Shown here: positions 32,360-43,435 of the stretch, one piece after another | Layout of the letters: each line of letters begins with the position of its first letter | Position numbering within the stretch: the first letter of the stretch is position 1 | NCBI GenBank assembly: GCA_036873755.1 | Contig: JAVTVY010006829.1 | Span: 310,001 to 374,000 of the forward strand | Origin: Hanleya hanleyi | Taxonomy: Eukaryota; Mollusca; Polyplacophora; Lepidopleurida; Hanleyidae | Reading direction: 5' to 3' | Length of the DNA stretch: 64,000 bases | The notes under the pieces: generated by a model | What the model saw: only the letters and a program-made list of their open reading frames with translations | What the model was told of the DNA's origin: nothing | Database searches by the model: none | Made by a program: the position numbers and the translations under genes

Positions 32360-32639
32360 CTGGAAAGGAAATGGTTAACAATGAGATAAAGATGGAACAC
32401 ATGCTGCTTCTTGGAGAGGCGTCTGTGTGTGCACCGTCATTAACCAATCAGTATCATCCTTCACAAAATGTATCACAGTTAAACAGGATGTTGTAAGGTG
32501 TCTTCTTTTCAAAGATAACCTTAATTATTCTTCTATTAGATACACCAGATACATTTTTCATTGCGTCTCTATGGCGATAAATGGTTCATGTGTCAACAAA
32601 GACAATGGCAGAATCAATGAGATAGTGCATACTGACAGT

Positions 32640-32948
32640 AGGAGCATCACCCTCTGACAATGTGAGAATGCTTACAGTAGGAGAATCATCCTCTGACAAT
32701 GTGAGAATGCTTACAGTAGGAGCATCACCCTCTGACAATGTGAGAATGCTTACAGTAGGAGCATCACCCTCTGACAATGTGAGAATGCTTACAGTAGGAG
32801 CATCACCCCCTGACAATGTGAGAATGCTTACAGTAGGAGCATCACCCTCTGACAATGTGAGAATGCTTACAGTAGGAGCATCACCCTCTGACAATGTGAG
32901 AATGCTTACAGTAGGAGCATCACCCCCTGACAATGTGAGAATGCTTAC
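32640..32948 (-). repeat. 39-bp minisatellite on UTP25 exon 11 donor, 8 units
   Basis: Begins exactly at the exon 11 5' splice site. On the minus strand each unit starts gtaagcattctcac and is 39 bp, so every unit repeats a donor-like GTAAGC in phase with the exon. The frame stays open through all units ([13 protein letters not shown] repeats). Confidence 0.95.
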
Positions 32949-33042
32949 CAATACATGATCCCAATTCTGCATCAGGAAAATATCTGTCTGATCAAAGATC
33001 AACACTTCTATTGAAGACAAGAAATCACAATCTTTGTCCTCT
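32949..33042 (-). CDS. UTP25: UTP25 visible exon 11
   Basis: Acceptor atttcag, donor gtaagc. Encodes [19 protein letters not shown], the Walker-B-like position where the family has lost the catalytic DEAD. Its donor is the edge of a 39-bp minisatellite that repeats the same GTAAGC in frame. Confidence 0.94.
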
Positions 33043-33164
33043 CTGAAATTTAGCATATATGCAAGTTAGGAATGAATGGGGTGAAGAAATTTCATGTTTT
33101 TAATTATCAATTATAATACTGCCCTTCTTGAAAAAATAGGGTTTGTTATCTGTACCCATATTTA

Positions 33165-34893
33165 CAACCCTCACAATTCAGAAAATTATCCTCGGCTTTT
33201 TTTTTTGCCGAGGAAAAATTACTTTGCATCGGCAAAAGTCATTTCACCTCGGCATTTTTTTTTAAGAGAGATATTAGTGATATAGAGGCCAATCTGAAGG
33301 TAAAGAAATCATTTTATTACAGTGTCAAGCAAAAACTGGTGCTTTTACAGTTACTACTATCTCTCAGAGTTTGTTTAGATGATTGAACACTTCAAAAGTC
33401 CTACATAGCAAACTAATCTGAGTCACTGAATGTGTCAGGCTGTGGATTTAGCTGCATTACAAGACACCACAGAATCACTCAATCCGTCACCACGTGTATG
33501 ATTATCCTGCCCGAAAGTGAATGACCAATTAGTGGACCCCCTCTAGGAAGCATTGTTCTATAATTAGATTGGCTCGGGAAACTCCCCACAGCAATGTCAC
33601 TGCATGCGCAGGGTGACTGTCGTGTCTCTCATCAATAAAACAATGCTGATTAGCCTATGTTGTTCTCAATAAAACAATGCTGATTAATCAATATATATAT
33701 AGGTATAGTATATTGGGAGCGTGAGGTAAGAACAACATCAATTAATCAGCATTGTTTTATTGAGAACAACACATCATGTTTTGTTGATTTGAGACACGGA
33801 CCTGTGCTGCATGCGAGAGCGTGATGCAATTTGGCACCAGTAAATTCAGATTATGATCAGAATGATTTCATTTAGTAGGGTGTTATGTAATATTTTTCAA
33901 GGTAAACCAAGAAAGATATGTTGCAAAGTGCCACTGGTTAAAACTTTGTATCTGGACTGTGACGTCTGGAACGTATTTCTTTGACATTATAATTTTCACA
34001 GCATGTTGACCTCAACACGTGCTTCAAACAAAATTCTATGCAAGCCCCGGGCGATCTCAATCATGAAGTCTGGTGATCACGGGGGTGGAAAGACCGTCGC
34101 ATGCAAATTACAAAATCATCATTCTTGGGTTTTGTATTCGAATGAACCGTTATCTTATTCTTATGTCATTGAAATATTGCCACCGTTTTCACGGGTATAA
34201 AATATTCATATCATCAAATAATATGAACTCGTGTTCAGCTCTGTTACACCTTTCACCCCTGTTGATTTTGTCAAGTGAGGTTATCCCGGGCAGTGTGGTT
34301 CGTGTCCAAAAACAATGAAAACCGTGGGGGAGATGGGTTGTAGTGAAGTTTCTCCGTAAATCAAATAGCATCTCGTTGGTATTTGTTCTCTTATTAACAG
34401 TAAGATAATCTTTATTCTTTTCACACTAATGCAATATTCTCATGGTTTCGGGAGAGTAAATATGTTTTTGGCAATGGGGAAACAGTTAATTGTGTATGCG
34501 TGATCTTTCACCCCTGGAGTCAAACTCAGAATAGGACAGACCGGAGCCGCATGGCAAACTGATGCTACTGTAGAACTACAGTGGGTTTACAGAGTGGATT
34601 TACAGATAAACAACAACAACGGGTTTCCAAGTGTGAATAATACCGATGAACCTGTTGTCAAAACGAGACGTACAGGAATTTATACAAACAGTACATAAAC
34701 AGTAACAATGATATTGTTCTGAGTTTTTGCTGTGCCATTTTATTCGCTATTTGGACATCGTTGGTTGATTTTTCCCATTGTTCATTTTGCTTGACGGCGA
34801 TCGCTTCGGCAGTTTTTTTTGCCGCGGCGTATCTCTAATGCTTCGGCAAATACGTCGGCAATTGCCGATTGCCGAGGTGAATTGTGCGGGCTG
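33165..34893. mobile_element. Non-autonomous hAT-like element, 6-bp TSD
   Basis: Inverted ends CA[A/G]CCC[T/G]CACAATTCA, followed inward by CCTCGGC motifs and T-runs at both sides. TATTTA is duplicated at 33159-33164 and 34894-34899. No transposase is seen. Contains the hairpin at 33658-33771. Confidence 0.8.
33658..33771. repeat. 31-bp perfect inverted repeat
   Basis: Arms 33658-33688 and 33741-33771 are perfect reverse complements (aacaatgctgattaat core) around a 52-base AT-rich loop. A partial third copy of the arm lies at 33632-33654. Confidence 0.9.
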
Positions 34894-35012
34894 TATTTAT
34901 GAATGATTTTTCCATGATTTCATTAATGCAGCTTTACATAGGTTTGGTAAATACGGTCTTCACTAGACATGTCATCAAATGACTAGAGTATAATTGTAAG
35001 TATCATGCTTAC

Positions 35013-35169
35013 TCCTCTGCCCCTATCATGGTTCTCAGTCCTAATGGAGAGGCAAGGATGATGTCGCAACTGTAGAAATCTGTGTATAGTTTCAGCGTTT
35101 TCTTGGCCACACCCAGACCTATCCTAAAATGGTCATCTACATTACCCGAAAAAGTAGCCTCGTAGTCCT
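35013..35169 (-). CDS. UTP25: UTP25 visible exon 10
   Basis: Acceptor cattcag, donor gtaagc. Encodes [19 protein letters not shown], then [16 protein letters not shown], strongly conserved in the family. Confidence 0.95.
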
Positions 35170-35763
35170 CTGAATGAAATAAGATTCAATTTCATAGCAA
35201 TCAATAAAATTTGGAAACACAAAAATGTATTACTCATACAAACATTATAAACTTCTGAATACTTTACTCAAAGTTGTGAAGAAAGAAGGGTCACACAATA
35301 CCATTACCTCAACACAACACTTTGTTATAAATTAATAACAGGAAATGTATATTCATACCAGACTTTCTTGAATAAATATTTTTTCTATTTGTTGTACAAG
35401 TGAATTTAGAGAGAGTCCAGCTGATAAGGGAAGAGGGCTTATTTCCAATAACAATGTGTGAGAGGGGACATTTTGATTTAACAATAAATTCCCACTTATC
35501 TCGGCTACCCAGCTTTTTCTCTTAGGCAGCCACCCACTACATTATTTAATTGAGTACATGTGTACCCAAAATAGTTTGTCATTCATATTCCGGCTGCATT
35601 CATTAAAATTACCAAGTTATGAATTACAGCGAAGAATGGAGACCGAGTACCAAGTTGAACAAAGAGCATATGGACCATCAATCGACATGATGATCCCTAA
35701 ACAATTTTATAGCCTCTGTCTACAATATGTAATATTATTGGTCATTCCAGTTGTAACACTGAC

Positions 35764-35845
35764 CTGGTTTAAGGCCTTTCTTCTCTGGTTCCTGTCCACT
35801 TTCTCCATATTCATTCTGGAATCTTTTCTTGTTACTCACGAATGA
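35764..35845 (-). CDS. UTP25: UTP25 visible exon 9
   Basis: Acceptor ttttttag, donor gtcagt. Encodes SFVSNKKRFQNEYGESG..., the conserved NKKRF block. Confidence 0.92.
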
Positions 35846-35982
35846 CTAAAAAATATCAGACAAATTGGGTTCATATTTCATGCAAGATTCACGCGACAAT
35901 GTATAAAACAGTTAAATCTGGAAATAACAGGGTTATTCAGCTGGAAAAATATTTAGACAATAGATCTTTATATGAAGTATTG

Positions 35983-36160
35983 TTAGTTAGTGGGTTAGTG
36001 AATAGGATTTAACGTCGTTTTCAACATTTTTCAGTCGTATCGCGATGGTGGCTGCATGTGCCAGAACACGAGTGTCCACAGTTCCTATTATCCTGGACAC
36101 TGATCAGCCCAGCCAGTACAGCACCCGGTCACCCATCCAAGTATTTTCCGTGATATGCCA
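35983..36160 (+). repeat. SINE-like repeat, copy 1
   Basis: Has ggatttaacgtcgttttcaa and cagtcgtatcgcgatgg, resembling the 'gtgagtgagt...acg[c/t]cg...caatat...atatc[a/g]cg' core common in molluscan SINEs. Related to 55480-55640. Confidence 0.5.
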
Positions 36161-36439
36161 TACTTATATATGAAATATCTAGGCAGAAAGGTACATGAAT
36201 ATAAAATGTATTGTAATTATCAGCATTTATTGCCATAAATGATTCATTTTTACTATCTCATGTATGTGCATGGAGAACCATCTCTACACACAGAAGATTT
36301 CACTGTAAACAATGCAGTTTGTATGCTACACAACTTTCATCCATATTTCAATTCTGAAGTAAGCGATACTAAATTTCACAAAATAGGAATAAATAATAAA
36401 GGGGAGACAAGTCTGCAGAAAAGCAAGATCATTCTGTGC

Positions 36440-36715
36440 ATCCACTGATAACCTTCTGGGGTATGCTCCAGAGGGCAGTGGATGGGTTGAGTAAGTGTAA
36501 CATGATGTAAGCACCCCGAATATTTGAGGGTTCAGGATTGGGCGGGCCTTAGTTCTGGAGTTATAGGGTGAGGCCGAGAAGCTGTGAACAGGAAAAATTT
36601 TCGAGGTCAAATAATGTTCCTTTACTTTTTCCGGACAGGGATAGGGACACACACAGACATCATATAGATTCCTATATCGAGCTTTCCACAGCTAAAGCAA
36701 AGGGCTTGATAACAA
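36440..36715 (+). mobile_element. HINE-like element, family G, copy 1
   Basis: Carries gtggatgggttgagtaagtg, ggtgaggccgagaagctgtg, a short acagacatcat tract and an atatcgagc...gcttgata inverted end. One to two units only. Confidence 0.6.
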
Positions 36716-36844
36716 TAATAGTTTGAAAAGTATACTATACTTGAAGGCTAAATTTTTACGACTGCTCGTTATAAGTTCAAATAATTTAGTTGTAGTGATC
36801 AAAAGAACAGAAATACTAATTTCCTGAATTAAAAGCTTTCAGAA

Positions 36845-38040
36845 ACACAGGAAGGAAGCAATCAGAGATTGCTCAATTGTATGCCCCCCCCCTTTCCGCT
36901 TCAATCCGACACTGCCCCGCCATTGTTCTGTTGTTTATTGGTTGGTGGAGGCCTAATTTGGATAATTATAAAAATTCTGTTTCAGTCACTTTTTTTTGCC
37001 ATGCCTCACATAATACATATTCCAAGTATCAACCAACAAGTAATAATACATGTTTCGATGCAAGATGGTCGCCAGGGCTTTCGCCAAATCCAAAAATGTG
37101 ACCTGGTTATGAGGCCTACATTCCTTGGGAGTATATTGTGGTGAAGTTATGAAGCGATCAGTGAACTTTGAATTTTGCACCCAATTCACTCTTTTTGGGG
37201 CAATTTCATACTTCAGGACCTATGTTGTCTGTTTTGGAATGTAGAATAACATATAATATAGCCATTTTCCTGGTCCAAATCGGTTATGGATGGAGATCCA
37301 GCCTGGACAAATAAATATATCCCATTCACTTAGGTTTGATAAACAAAGGGCCATAACTCTTGAAAATATAACCGAAAGCAGAGAAACTTCATGCTGCACA
37401 CCAATGGGTCACTGACCACATATCATGCAAATTTCATACTTGACCATACAATATTAACCGAGATCCAGCCCTACAAGTCTCAATTCATAAAGATTTGAAG
37501 AAAAAAGGGCCATAACTCTTGAAAATATACGCGAAATGTGGAGAAACTTCACACTGCACAACTACAGGGCACTGACCACATATCCTGCAAATTTCATAAT
37601 TGTCCATACAATATTAACCGAGATCCAGCCCGGACAAGTCCCAATTCACAGAGAATTCAGGAACAAAGGGCCATAACTCTTGAAAATACACGCGAAACGT
37701 GGAGAAACTTTACACTGCACAACTGTGGGGCACTGACCACATATCATGCAAATTTCATACTTGTCCATACAATATTAACCAAGATCCAGCCCGGACAAGT
37801 CCCAATCACAGAAATTTCAGAAAAAGGGCCATAACTCTTAAAAATTATACCGGAACTCGGAAAAAAACTCAACGCTGCACATCTACGCGGCACTGGCCAC
37901 ATTCCATGCAAGTTTCAATCCTGTCCATCAAATATTAACCGAGATATTGCGTGGACAAGAAATTCGGACGGACAGACGGACAGACAAAGTGATCGCTATA
38001 TGCCCTCCCTCTAGTTAGAGGGGGAGCATAACTATCTTGT
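36845..38040 (+). mobile_element. HINE-like element, family D, copy 2
   Basis: Same 5' hairpin, TCAA, poly-C and tandem units as 15985-17280. It ends cggacggacagacggacaga and a gccctccctc/gagggggagc hairpin. Confidence 0.85.
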
Positions 38041-38158
38041 TTTGGTGAGGTTATTGCAATTTGATTGCAAGTAAAAACTGATAAATGTTGAAAAGCTCAT
38101 TGCTAGGGATGCTGGAACCTCACTGCAGGCTATCTAAATCAGAACGTCACTAATGTAC

Positions 38159-38273
38159 CTGATCTTTGGGCATGAGGAGGTTACTCATAAGGTTGACAGT
38201 TCTTAATGCAGACTCTCTAAATGGGAGGACAATCAGAACTTTGGGTCGTGTTATTCCCTGATCTCTGTAATCT
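38159..38273 (-). CDS. UTP25: UTP25 visible exon 8
   Basis: Acceptor atttcag, donor gtacat. Encodes [20 protein letters not shown] and on; the strand-loop corresponds to the first helicase-like motif region of the family. Confidence 0.93.
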
Positions 38274-38289
38274 CTGAAATATAAAAGAT

Positions 38290-39660
38290 AGAACTCTCAT
38301 TGATATTAATAAGAAGACAGTAACAAATTGTCATCTACATAGTTGAGATAATTGCATGGATTCTCATTATCTCGATTGGTTTAATATGGTATTATAATAT
38401 GTGGGAATGTCTACCGATGTATAAACATCCATTATCAGGTTTCGAGCGTCGTCTTACACTGAGCTGATTAAACCGGGTTTGTGGTTGGCATAGCACAGCT
38501 GTTAACGGCGTGCGGGCAATATTGTTATTGGTTACTCATCCTGGCATGGCAGTAATATGTTCAATGTAGTCTAAAATAAAAATTAATGTTATTACTGCGA
38601 GATTTACCAAATTTAGCACACCCACGTTAAGGCATGCAGCACGTTGCATAGCTATTTGATTTTTTAACACGAAGTGCAGTGTGTATGTTAATTTACTTTG
38701 CACTATAAGCTGTCTTCTTAGTGACAGTCGCCCTGAGAACTAGTTGTACAGAATGGTACTGAATTATGGGTGCTAGTGCTGCCGTGTAACCGTGAGTATT
38801 ATAATATGTTATATGAACCAGCTTGTGGTGGAATGCTCATTGAGACCAAATAGACATGAAATAAGTTGCGTGGACAACTCTTTTATGGAACTATTTGTTG
38901 GAGCAATATATTGAGTCCAGAACTATTTGTTGGAGTATGGTGGTGAAGCAGCTGGTATATACAGAAATGAACTAAATGAACTTTGGACTGAAGATAAATG
39001 GACTGTGTAGGGCATTTATCCATGAGTGAATTGGTACATATCCTCTGGTGGTCTGGTTGAATAACAATTAAATGTTTGGGTTTAAACATTTGTTTCTTTG
39101 TCATTGTCCGCTAGAACACGTGAAAAAAGACAGATATCAAGTAGTTTATATTGTTCAGGTCTATTATCATTCGCAGGTGTATGTACACAGACAGCTTGAA
39201 TCCATATTACAAGTGCAGAGTTTTAGCCAATCAGAAGCACGTACCAGCAACTTGCCAGTGGAAATTTTCAAGTGGTGCCTGTACAGAAATTGACAACTTA
39301 AATTGGGGTGCGAGGAGATGCTCTGAAGAGCCTTTGATCTCAGCATGGGTGATGGCAGCTGTCATAACAAAGATCAAGCTGGCATGGATACAGACATGTA
39401 GATTGGCTATAGATAACCAGATGTAAGACAATCCAGGAATGGGCGGTTACACACGATACTCTGTCCAGATTAGATTGGACTAGGTTAGCACAGAGGTTAA
39501 TTACTGGAAAGACTCTGGACTAGACTCATCATTCAATGAGTCTAGTAATTAACATTGTTGTACTCAAGACAAAATGGACCCACAATTCTGAAATACATAT
39601 ACATGATAATCATACAAGAACAGAAATGATTTATGTTGAACTTTCTACAACAAATCTTTG
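38290..39660. other. No gene or repeat recognised
   Basis: UTP25 intron 7 sequence with no clear element ends or coding signal. Confidence 0.4.
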
Positions 39661-40519
39661 CTTAAGGACTCGCGGCCCGGGGTAGCGACTCATACTAGAC
39701 ACCCTCGTGCATTCTGTATCATTTCATCACAACCACTTCACATACATATATATGTTTTATATGGTTGGGAAGATCACGATTCGGGCGTTCCAAATAAAGT
39801 AAAAATTTAGTTCTTACGTTTATTTCACCGGTTTTGTTGCAGTTAGAAAACAGTTATTTAAAAAAAATAATGTCTTTTTTATATCGCTAATTTCACCTAT
39901 TATTTTACAAGTAACGAGTCCGAGATTTTGCACGGTGATAATAAACCTTTCAAACCAAATAAGTATGTCTCAGTTTTTTTTTTAAACTCTTAGAAAAAGT
40001 TTGAGAGTGTTGTAAAGTTTATTTTTTGAAACATAATGAAAGTCTAATTCAAGTTCCAATAACTTCAAAACAAAGCAACATTTTGAAAAACTGAGACACA
40101 TTCGTTCGGACTGTAATGTATATATTATGCTCCCCAAAAAATGACATGATCGGATGAAAAATAGAGAAGTTATTTAGCAAGTTTGTATGTACCAGCTGTA
40201 TAAAAAAAATATGTCGGATATAGACCGTAAACAAAAATAATCTACTTTTCAGATGATATTCTGTATTTATTATCCGCTACTTGATGATAATGACACAATA
40301 TTCTCACACAACATATAGGGATTATAGACCAAACGTTCTTTAATCACTTTGGAACAATATATTTTGAGAAAGTGTAGAAAACCAGTCACGAAGATGAATT
40401 TTCATGATGGAATATGCCCCGTTGGTCAGTTTTCACGCCTTCCGAAATCCCTCACCGCGGGTGATTGAGTAGACGTCGAGCATTCTATAGAAGGCTTACA
40501 GAGATGTGATTTGCGGCAA

Positions 40520-40864
40520 TTGGACATTCATGGATTTAATTGCCGACTGAAAAACAGGGCTCGCTTTAGAGCATGAGAGATGACCTGCAAAAAAAAAACC
40601 CTTCCAAAAAAATTGCAGGTCAAATCCAAGATGACCTGCAATTGCAAAATTTGACCTGCATTTTTTTAATAAGATGATTGTACGAGTGCCGCTAATCCAA
40701 GCTTGTTGAAAATTTCTCACCGTTTGAATTTGCCGTTCGTACTTCGAACACAGCGAGCAGTTCATTTCTGTCACAATATCATGTCCGGTTTTTTTCTCCT
40801 TTTTCGTAATGTTGAGCCAGTCGTTAAACCCCCACGATCGTACAGTTGATACTTTTGCCATCAC
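40520..40864 (-). pseudogene. Fragment of hAT-like transposase start
   Basis: ~115 residues from a Met at 40864. W-F-WL, then MNCSLCSKYERQIQTVRNFQ resembles the N-terminal Cys-rich segment of ZNF862/C17orf113-like hAT proteins. The rest of such a protein is absent. It overlaps one end (CAGGGCTCG at 40555), whose inverted partner is at 41311-41319. Confidence 0.4.
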
Positions 40865-41277
40865 ACAATTTATTTCATTATTTGGCAGCCCGGCAAATTA
40901 ATCTGTCAGTTCATTTTGGCCAGTCTCTCAGCAACAAACGAATGGAAATAGGATTCCTAGAACAGCGGCGCACGCATGCGTAAGGACAGTAAAGGGAGAC
41001 AACAGTTCTCTATTTCCAAGTAATGCGCGAGTAGACTCCCCTGAACATATTTACTTTTGCCATCGATCTGAACTCGACCACGACGATGTATTTTGTGTTG
41101 AAAAAGATGAAAAGTTTTCTACCTTTTGAACATGCCGTCGACGAAAATGATCTCCAGAATATCCACTGAACAGAAGATAATAACAATTTCTGCCACAGAA
41201 ATTATGACCTGCAATTTTTTTTTTTTTTTTTTTTTTTTGCAGGCGAATTTTCACATGGCCTGCAACACCTCAAATTT

Positions 41278-41303
41278 GGCCTGCAAATTGCAATTTGCAG
41301 GCC
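41278..41303. repeat. 26-bp perfect palindrome
   Basis: Perfect palindrome centred on aaattgcaattt with gcctgc arms. Part of a cluster of [g]cctgca motifs at both ends of the 40555-41319 segment. Confidence 0.9.
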
Positions 41304-42596
41304 GCCAATTCGAGCCCTGTAAGCGGTATTAGACACAAATCTAGAGAGCTATGATGGAAATGCTCTGACAACTCGTATACTGGTAATTGGTGAGCTGTTT
41401 CGCTGTGACAACTCGTACATTGGAGATTGGTGAGCTGTGTCGTCGTCAGATATAAATGACGGCAATTAACACAAAAGACTAGTCTGTAAGGCCCGATGTC
41501 CACCCAGCATCAACTTCCCACAAATGCCAACATATATCAAAGACCAAAACCGAATATTGAGATGTATCAAAATTTTTTAGTTATGTACACAGTATTTGTC
41601 ATTTTTCCTTCGGGAAATTGTCAACTACATGCAGTGTTTCGCTCGTTCAGTAGTTGAAGATTGTTATGAGCGACCGGCGTAACCTTGTAACGTTTTCTTC
41701 CTATGATTGTGTTGTCAAGTAAGCTATATTGATAGAATGCCGAGTGAGGTATTATGAAAAATATTACGCAAATTCGCAATATATATATCTGCATATACCA
41801 CATGCTTTTCGGAAATGGTTGACCACCTGAGCAGTGTGTTTGTATTTGTTTATTTTGTCATGTGGCGCGAAAACACTGAGATAGACCATATAATTTCCTG
41901 TTCAATATTATGTAAACTCCGGCATGAATGTAGTAGAAAAACAACTAATTATAATAAATGAGCCCAGCCTGCGAATTGTGTGTATTGCAGTGACAAGTAA
42001 TTAGCCAAGGTGCGAAGTCACAGCAGGCGATAACACCGACTGTGAGTAATGCGCGCTAATCCCCACAGCACAGAGTTCTTCCACAGACAGTGAATTTTTG
42101 AGAGCTAAAATTTCACGTTTGCAAACATTTTTTAAGGAAAATAACAGAAACACTTGATAGGTTTTTTCTTCAACTTTTGAAATATGCAAAGAAAAAAATA
42201 TCGATAGTTTGAGCCTATTCCCCGGGCCTCGAGTCCTTAAGCAGGAAAACATTAAAAAAAATCTGCAGGGTGATTAATCTCACACGGTTTGCACAGCTGG
42301 GAAAATTCCAGGACATTTCCAGGACAAACTTGCTGTTTTCCAGGACAGTTGCATGCATGATTGCACAAATGGTACTTAATATAAACAATTTTGAAACATA
42401 ATTTCATTCAGTCCTAGATAAAAACTAGAGCCTATGGGCTTTAATGAGATCTGGTAACTGGGTTATTGGGAGATAAGTTTGTAATGAAATAAACGCACAA
42501 TTATATATTTAATTTCAAGTTAGGCACAGGTGGCTCCAGGCGCGAATGTATGTCGCTAAAACACAATCACAAGTTACATCCTGTGACAAGGTATAT

Positions 42597-43435
42597 GAAG
42601 GGCCGTTCGCGCCATAAACGCATCCTTTAAACGTTTTAACTTCTTAAACGTTTAAAAATTGTAAAGCTTTAAAAAGTTTAAACGTTTAAACTTGAACCAA
42701 CCAATCAGATGTTATGAACTGACATTTTCCTATTAAAAAGCAAACGTTTCCAGTTGTAAATTCGCGACTTTAGACGTTTCCTGTCAAAAGACAAACGTTT
42801 CCGGTAGTAAAATTCGGGTCTTTTAAAGGTTTCCGGTTAAAAGGATAACGTTTCCGGTTGTGATCGTCCAATCAGATTTTTTATTTGGGCCGCGTGTATT
42901 CCAACATCTACACCAACACGTGCAAATCTCCACTGGCAAACGTTTCCGGTATGTAGTGTATTTTAACCAATGAAAACCGTTCTTACAAATTAGATTTTGG
43001 AGAATATCTTTGGCACCGGGACAATTTGCGCAGGACATGATGAACGGTGGGCATGAGGAATACAATATGCGTGAATATTTGAAAGGGTTATTTTGATTGG
43101 TTGAAACAGACTACATAGCGGAAACGTTTTGCCAGTGGACATGTGTTGATGTTGAGGTTTGAACATACGCGGCAGCAATAAAAAAATCTGACTGGACGAT
43201 CACATCCGGTAACGATTTCCCTTAAACCGGAAACGTTTAAAAGTCTCGAATATTACTACTGGAAACGTTTACCTTTTGACAGGAAACGTCTAAAGTATTG
43301 GACGTTACAACAGCAAACGTTTGCTTTTGGACAGGAAATGTCTTCCAAATGTCAATTCATGACATCTGATTGGTTGGTGCAAGTTAAACGTTTAAAGTTA
43401 TTAAACGTTTGGATTTATGGCGCGAACGGCCCTTC
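42597..43435. mobile_element. Foldback MITE, ~400-bp arms
   Basis: Ends gaagggccgttcgcgccata are perfect inverted copies, and similarity continues through nearly the whole 839 bp, so the element can fold on itself. The arms are full of AAACGTTT-type motifs, many as aaacgtttccggt. No ORF is seen and no certain target duplication. Confidence 0.9.

Larger units (their letters stand above)
39666..42236. mobile_element. TTAA-flanked TIR element
   Basis: Inverted ends GGACTCG[C/A]GGCCCGGGG, each bordered by TTAA (39662-39665, 42237-42240). TTAA targets suggest piggyBac or Kolobok type. No transposase of either family is seen inside; it contains the fragment at 40520-41319. Confidence 0.6.

Noticed and set aside
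32662..32958. 98-codon + ORF of [13 protein letters not shown] repeats
   Set aside because: Opposite-strand reading of the 39-bp minisatellite at the exon 11 donor.
40555..41319. Complete hAT element with CAGGGCTCG ends
   Set aside because: Ends match as an inverted pair, but flanks (aaaaa and taagc) show no target duplication; only the transposase fragment is listed.
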